Positions 17,545-21,596 of a stretch of DNA of 21,596 nt are shown here, one piece after another. A program made the position numbers and the translations under genes. Source of the DNA: Candidatus Gastranaerophilales bacterium (lineage in GTDB: Bacteria > Cyanobacteriota > Vampirovibrionia > Gastranaerophilales > Gastranaerophilaceae); assembly GCA_947632315.1 (NCBI GenBank), contig CANROV010000016.1, positions 1-21,596 on the forward strand, read 5' to 3'. The notes beneath the pieces are model-generated. The model was not told where the DNA came from. It saw only the letters and a list, made by a program, of their open reading frames with translations, and did not search any database. Position 1 is the first letter of the stretch. Every line of letters starts with the position of its first letter.

Positions 17545-17931
17545 TAAAAATGCTTTTATGCAGTCTTTTATGTCGTCAGGAGTCTCAAGTCCTTTTATGG
17601 TATCTTTTTCTCTTTGATTTCTATGAATTTTCATTTCTTGTACTTGATTTTCTTTCATAAAAAACTTTTTATAAAGTTTGAGAATAATTGTTAAAATAAT
17701 TATGGAAATAAAAGTAATGCCTAAAGATATCCCTATTTTTTGAAATACAAAAGAACTTTCCGTTGGCAGATTCGGTTTTATTGGGGATTGTGTGACTTGT
17801 TTTATTTCTTGTGCTTCAGCTTCTGTTGGTAAAGGAGGGATTTCAAGCCCTTCTTCATTCTCGGTGATTGAAATCCCTTCATTAAATAATTCATTTACGT
17901 TATTATCAGCTAAAAGAACTATCTTATACAT
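17530..17931 (-). CDS. Small single-pass membrane protein downstream of the RNase E/G gene
   Basis: The 133-residue protein has no signal peptide. A hydrophilic, acidic, Pro-containing N-terminal part (about residues 1-63) is followed by one strong transmembrane helix at about 66-86 (I-G-I-S-L-G-I-T-F-I-S-I-I-I-L-T-I). A Lys/Arg-rich stretch and a short C-terminal tail come next. The positive-inside rule puts the C-terminus in the cytoplasm and the N-terminus outside. Its ATG overlaps the last eight bases of the ribonuclease gene, which suggests translational coupling. Its 3' end overlaps the end of convergent engB by 15 bases, and no terminator hairpin is visible there. The layout is vaguely like FliO, but no FliO-like C-terminal domain is present. 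I do not recognise the family. Confidence 0.7.
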   Translation of the reverse strand: MYKIVLLADNNVNELFNEGISITENEEGLEIPPLPTEAEAQEIKQVTQSPIKPNLPTESSFVFQKIGISLGITFISIIILTIILKLYKKFFMKENQVQEMKIHRNQREKDTIKGLETPDDIKDCIKAFLLRTM

Positions 17932-19741
17932 TTACCGGCTGTTCACTTTCCGCTTTTTTTGCTGTCTTTCTTGTTCTTGTTGCTTTTCTTTTTGGTTTTA
18001 CTTCTTGTGATTCTTCATCAGACACTACATCTTTAATTTGTTCGCTTTTTTTCTTAGACGCAGTTTTTCTCTGTTTCCCGGGTTTCTTTTTTCCCTCTTC
18101 ATTTTTTATAGTGTCATTTTCTTCAACAACAGCAGTCTTTTCAATATTTTCGACTTTATTTACTTCAATATTTTCAATCTTTTCAATGTTTTCAATTTTT
18201 TCAAATTTTTCAATGACTTCTTGAGGCTTTTCTTCCGAAAATTCTGTAGTCTGTTCAATAAGCGGTTGTTGAATAATTTGCGCTTCTTGCTTTTCATTGT
18301 TATATTTATTGTTATTGAAGTTTTTATTCTGTCTGTTTTGATTTTGATTTTGATAATTTCCGTTATTTTGACCGTTGAAGTTGTTATTGTGTTCCTGGTC
18401 ATTTAACGGATTGTTATTAGGGTTATTAAATACTTTGTTTTGTTTATAGTTTTGATTTTTATTCTTTAATTGCTGTACCGGAATTTTTAATTTAGCAGCT
18501 TTTGCTTTTATTTCTCCTTCAATAACAGGCGCTGAGAATGTTAAATCTTCCGGGATATATCCTGTACCTTGGCAGTGAGGACATTTTTTACCAAATATTT
18601 CCGATAAACTTTGACCTTGTCTGTGTCTTGTTAACTCTACAAGCCCTAAGTCAGATAATTGACCTACTTGCGGTTTCGCTTTATCTTTCTCAAGTGCTAT
18701 TTCAAGTTCTTCCATTATTGCAAGTTTATCTTGTCTGTTATTCATATCAATAAAGTCAATAATAACCATACCGCCTATGTTGCGCAGTCTTAATTGCCTT
18801 GCTATTTCATGTACTGCTTCAAGATTCGTTTTTACTATTGTTTCATCTTGAGTGTTTGAACTTACAAATTTACCGCTGTTAACATCTATTACGGTTAGTG
18901 CTTCGGTTGTTTGTACAAACAAATAGCCTCCGCTTGGCAGATTTACTTTTGTTTGCAGTGCCGATTTTATTTCTTTTACTATACCTGAAGCGGCAAGAAG
19001 TGTTTCTGACCCTTTATAAACGTTAACATCAATTTTTTTAGTCATATTCCAGTTCTGCAATATCTGCTGAGTTCTGTGCATGCCGTAAGATGTATCTAAA
19101 ATTATTTCATCAACTTCTTCGTCACAAGCTTCCCTCATTACTCTGTACAATAAGTCTTGATCTCTGTAAAGCAAGCTTGGTGCGGGCCTTGTTTCCGCTG
19201 CCGCTATAATTGTATTCCATTTGTCCAACAGAATTTCTAAATCTTCCTGAATATCAGCATCTGACTGACCTTCTGCTTCAGTCCTTACTATAACACCTAT
19301 TCCTACAGGTTTTAAAAGACTTATAATTGATTTTAATCTTGCTCTTTCTTTTGTAGATACTATTTTTCTTGATACATTTATTCCTGTCTCCTGAGGCATA
19401 AGTACAAGAAATCTTCCGGGCAGGCTAATGAGTGTGGAAACTCTCGGCCCTTTATGTCCGACAGGCTCTTTTACAACTTGTACAATAAGTTTTTGTTTAG
19501 GCTGTAATTTCTCTTTTAATGTGCCTTTCCCTATAGCATCATGTGCGTGTAAAAATCCCATTTTATCATAGCCGACATTTACAAATGCTGCATCTATACT
19601 CGGCAGAATGTTATCTACTGTAGCTAAATATACGTCATTTAGAAGCATATCGCCCCTGTGTACATAAAATTCACAAATCTTGCCGTCTTCTATAACTGCC
19701 GCAATATTATCACGCTCTGCTACAACTATCGCTTTTGACAT
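17924..19741 (-). CDS. Ribonuclease E/G family endoribonuclease (Rne/Rng)
   Basis: The predicted enzyme cleaves single-stranded RNA in mRNA decay and rRNA/tRNA maturation. In the 605-residue protein the S1 RNA-binding domain covers about residues 33-125, the 5'-sensor/RNase-H-like part about 125-270, and the DNase-I-like catalytic domain about 270-400. Catalytic aspartates are D286 (D-V-N-S-G) and D329 (I-D-F-I-D), 43 residues apart as in E. coli RNase E. The zinc-link motif is C387-P-H-C390-Q-G-T-G. Residues 400-605 are low complexity: an Asn/Gln-rich part (about 427-485), a K-I-E-N-I-E repeat (511-535) and a Lys/Arg-rich end (about 550-597). The short N-terminal form plus disordered basic tail resembles cyanobacterial RNase E, whose basic C-terminal peptide binds PNPase. 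AAGGAA precedes the ATG. The gene lies 23 bases after the radical SAM gene. Confidence 0.94.
   Translation of the reverse strand: MSKAIVVAERDNIAAVIEDGKICEFYVHRGDMLLNDVYLATVDNILPSIDAAFVNVGYDKMGFLHAHDAIGKGTLKEKLQPKQKLIVQVVKEPVGHKGPRVSTLISLPGRFLVLMPQETGINVSRKIVSTKERARLKSIISLLKPVGIGVIVRTEAEGQSDADIQEDLEILLDKWNTIIAAAETRPAPSLLYRDQDLLYRVMREACDEEVDEIILDTSYGMHRTQQILQNWNMTKKIDVNVYKGSETLLAASGIVKEIKSALQTKVNLPSGGYLFVQTTEALTVIDVNSGKFVSSNTQDETIVKTNLEAVHEIARQLRLRNIGGMVIIDFIDMNNRQDKLAIMEELEIALEKDKAKPQVGQLSDLGLVELTRHRQGQSLSEIFGKKCPHCQGTGYIPEDLTFSAPVIEGEIKAKAAKLKIPVQQLKNKNQNYKQNKVFNNPNNNPLNDQEHNNNFNGQNNGNYQNQNQNRQNKNFNNNKYNNEKQEAQIIQQPLIEQTTEFSEEKPQEVIEKFEKIENIEKIENIEVNKVENIEKTAVVEENDTIKNEEGKKKPGKQRKTASKKKSEQIKDVVSDEESQEVKPKRKATRTRKTAKKAESEQPVNV
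18137..18211 (-). repeat. Imperfect short tandem repeat coding K-I-E-N-I-E units in the RNase E/G tail
   Basis: On the plus strand the region shows repeated TTTTCAAT-type units of about 9-12 bases. In the protein (residues 511-535) they give F-E-K-I-E-N-I-E-K-I-E-N-I-E and a degenerate V-E-N-I-E copy. Such arrays expand and contract easily, so tail length may differ between strains. Confidence 0.6.
18287..18463 (-). repeat. Asn/Gln-rich low-complexity segment of the RNase E/G tail
   Basis: Residues about 427-485 of the ribonuclease consist mostly of Asn and Gln with scattered Lys, Tyr and Phe (runs such as N-N-N-F-N-G-Q-N-N-G-N-Y). On the plus strand this appears as repeated TTGTTATT/TTTTGATT stretches. 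It is predicted to be disordered and is prion-like in composition. Confidence 0.6.
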
Positions 19742-19764
19742 AATTTTTCCTTTTCCGTAAACCT

Positions 19765-21596
19765 TTATAACTTATTCATATCTTTGTCAAAAAAATCTTT
19801 TCTTATTATTCTGAATTTAACATTCGGTTGATACAGCTTTATTATTTCATCAGCCTTAACGGATGGAATTTCATCTGATTGCCCCGTTTTTAACGTCATA
19901 TAAAGTGTATTTCCCTCTATATCTACTGATTTTATTGACGGTTTGATATTTATAATTTTCTTTATACCTTTTTTATTTATCTTCTCTATAAATATTTCAT
20001 TACTTGAAGATATTATATTTTTAATATACAACAAATCATCATTTTTTAAAATACCCTCGCAAAAAGGTGTGTATGAGTATTTCGCCCATTGAGCTTTAAC
20101 ATCTATTGCTTCTGCCTTTTTATCAATCTTTTTCGCCTCTGTAATTCGCATGTTCTTTGGCAGAACTTTATTTAATATTTCTTTAAGTTCTTCTTCTTTT
20201 TTGTTGTCATATATTTCTATATCAACAAGTTCGCATTCGCTTTCTATAAACATTGATAATGCTATCCCCAGTGATATTTTAGGGGTCGGATTAAATCCTT
20301 GTGAAAAACATAAGCTTAAACCTGAACGATACAGCATTTTTATTACGGTATTCTGCCAATCAAGATGAGAAATATTTCTTAATGAATTTAATTTCGTTAT
20401 TTTTAATCGGTATTTGTAACTTTCTTTTTTTTCTTCTTCTTTGATTTCCTTTTTTTCATAAACAAAAGGTTTATCGATAATTTTTCCTGTCTTTAGATTT
20501 TTGCAGACTCCGCATTGTACGCAGTTAAATTCACACGGTGTTATTGATTTTTCGTTTAATGCGTTTTGATATTGTTCTTTTAGCCAGTTTTTGTCAAGTC
20601 CTGTGTCTATTATATCCCAGGGAAGTTCACTTTCTGATGAATAACTTCTTTGTGCATCTTCGTCTATATTAATTCCGCATTCTTCTGCGGTATCAAGCCA
20701 TAATTGTTTATCTATATTTTCATCCCAAGTTGATAAGTATACTCCCTTTTCGTTTAATTTTTTAAAAAATTCATTATATCTTTTATCGCCCCTTGTTATG
20801 GCACATTCAAGCTTTGATACAAAACTGTTATGATAGTTAAGTTTTACTCCTTTTATTGTTTTTATGCCGTCAAGCAGATATTTGATTTTTTCTTTTATTT
20901 GCTCCTGAGAATTTTGCCCGAACCATTGAAACGGTGTAAATGGCTTTGGCACAAATATTGAAACCGTACAGGTTAAATTTAGTCCCTCTTTTAGGTCAAG
21001 TTCATGTTTTATTTGCTTCCCTCTCCATCTGATTTTCTTAAATAATTGAAGCATTTCTTCTAAATCTTCGGTTGTTTCTGTCGGAAGTCCTATCATAAAG
21101 TATAACTTTACACGGCTGAATCCGTTTTTGTAACAATTAAGAATAGTCTCAATAATTTGTTCTTCGGTTAAATTTTTATTTATTACATCCCTTAACCTCT
21201 GGCTTCCTGCTTCAGGTGCAAGAGTTACAGTTGTTGCTCTTACGCCTTGCACCATTTTTGCAAGCTTCTGGCTGTATTTATCTATTCTTTGGCTCGGTAA
21301 GGATACAGAAATTTTCTTGGAATTTAATGTTTCTGATAATTTCTCTATTACACTTTCTATATTTGTATAATCATTTGAAGATAATGATAATAGTGAATAT
21401 TCGTCATAACCTGTTTGATTTATTGAATTTGTAACAATGTCAATAATATCTTGTGCATGCCGTTCTCTTATCGGTAAATTGACATGCCCGGCCTGACAAA
21501 AACGACACATTCTTCCGCATCCTCTTCTTATTTCCGCAATTGTTCTGTCGTGTACGCTTGATGAATACGGTACAGGCCCTTGAATATTTTTACTTT
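19765..21596 (-). CDS. Radical SAM protein fused to a C-terminal DUF2344 domain (5' end outside window)
   Basis: The reading frame runs out of the right window edge, so the N-terminal part (a B12-binding-like domain in this family) is missing. The internal ATG at 21510 is not the start: upstream in frame the protein reads V-H-D-R-T-I-A-E-I-R-R-G-C-G-R-M-C-R-F-C-Q-A-G. This contains the CX3CX2C cluster motif that binds the 4Fe-4S cluster and SAM. The TIM-barrel part follows, with the S-A-L-like S-L-S-S-N-D and the L-A-P-E-A-G-S-Q-R segments. A second Cys cluster (C-E-F-N-C-V-Q-C-G-V-C) precedes the DUF2344 domain, seen at Y-R-L-K-I-T-K...F-S-Q-G-F-N-P-T-P-K. This matches the TIGR03960/TIGR03936 pair fused in one protein. 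The biochemical function of the family is unknown to me. It is the first visible gene of the operon with the RNase E/G gene. Confidence 0.9.
   Translation of the reverse strand, partial: SKNIQGPVPYSSSVHDRTIAEIRRGCGRMCRFCQAGHVNLPIRERHAQDIIDIVTNSINQTGYDEYSLLSLSSNDYTNIESVIEKLSETLNSKKISVSLPSQRIDKYSQKLAKMVQGVRATTVTLAPEAGSQRLRDVINKNLTEEQIIETILNCYKNGFSRVKLYFMIGLPTETTEDLEEMLQLFKKIRWRGKQIKHELDLKEGLNLTCTVSIFVPKPFTPFQWFGQNSQEQIKEKIKYLLDGIKTIKGVKLNYHNSFVSKLECAITRGDKRYNEFFKKLNEKGVYLSTWDENIDKQLWLDTAEECGINIDEDAQRSYSSESELPWDIIDTGLDKNWLKEQYQNALNEKSITPCEFNCVQCGVCKNLKTGKIIDKPFVYEKKEIKEEEKKESYKYRLKITKLNSLRNISHLDWQNTVIKMLYRSGLSLCFSQGFNPTPKISLGIALSMFIESECELVDIEIYDNKKEEELKEILNKVLPKNMRITEAKKIDKKAEAIDVKAQWAKYSYTPFCEGILKNDDLLYIKNIISSSNEIFIEKINKKGIKKIINIKPSIKSVDIEGNTLYMTLKTGQSDEIPSVKADEIIKLYQPNVKFRIIRKDFFDKDMNKL

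Noticed and set aside
17530..17931. FliO flagellar export protein as identity of the small membrane protein
   Set aside because: Only the one-helix layout is similar. The cytoplasmic part lacks the FliO beta-rich domain and the neighbours are not flagellar.
18038..18406. 122-residue Phe/Leu/Ile-rich open frame opposite the RNase E/G tail
   Set aside because: The membrane-like composition comes from reading the Lys/Glu/Asn-rich low-complexity tail on the opposite strand. It is a shadow, not a membrane protein.
1..21596. Search for tRNA/rRNA genes, CRISPR arrays, insertion sequences and phage genes
   Set aside because: No cloverleaf-like or rRNA-like stretch, no regularly spaced repeats, no transposase or integrase and no terminal inverted repeats were seen. 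The intergenic gaps are too short and AT-rich to hold them.

Overview
The window is AT-rich, gene-dense DNA from a Gram-negative (diderm) bacterium. An Omp85-type two-partner-secretion (TPS) transporter, two TPS exoproteins and a flagellar rod/hook protein show an outer membrane. A radical SAM protein fused to a DUF2344 domain, followed by an Rne/Rng ribonuclease, is an order I know best from Cyanobacteria. With the low G+C, the flagellar gene and no sign of photosynthesis, my best guess is a non-photosynthetic cyanobacterial relative (Melainabacteria/Vampirovibrionia, Gastranaerophilales-like). This is inference; no rRNA or other decisive marker is present.

Layout. (1) 56-7726, plus strand: a FlgE/F/G-family flagellar protein, a beta-class carbonic anhydrase, a 1909-residue protein of no recognised family, and a 91-residue secreted protein, ended by a perfect bidirectional hairpin terminator at 7757-7792. 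(2) 7809-14818: a TPS locus. The transporter is on the minus strand, a 394-base divergent control region follows, and then two paralogous exoproteins on the plus strand, each followed by a hairpin. (3) 14940-17544, plus strand: an exported TPR protein, a doubtful small ORF and the ribosome-assembly GTPase EngB. (4) 17530-21596, minus strand: a probable operon of radical SAM-DUF2344 (cut by the window edge), Rne/Rng ribonuclease and a small single-pass membrane protein whose 3' end overlaps the 3' end of engB.

How the genes work together. The TpsB transporter should recognise the N-terminal TPS domains of both exoproteins and move them across the outer membrane after Sec export. The TPR protein next to them is also predicted to be exported and could act in the periplasm. 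The radical SAM, ribonuclease and small membrane protein are closely spaced or overlapping and are probably co-transcribed.

The most unusual item is the 1909-residue protein. I see a Q-x5-C site (Q243, C249), then 661 residues later an H-A pair (H910), and 30 residues on an N-x-W-G motif (N940). This is the order and local spacing of a papain/calpain-fold cysteine peptidase, interrupted by roughly 500 helical, coiled-coil-like residues and followed by a further ~900 helical residues. It has no visible signal peptide.
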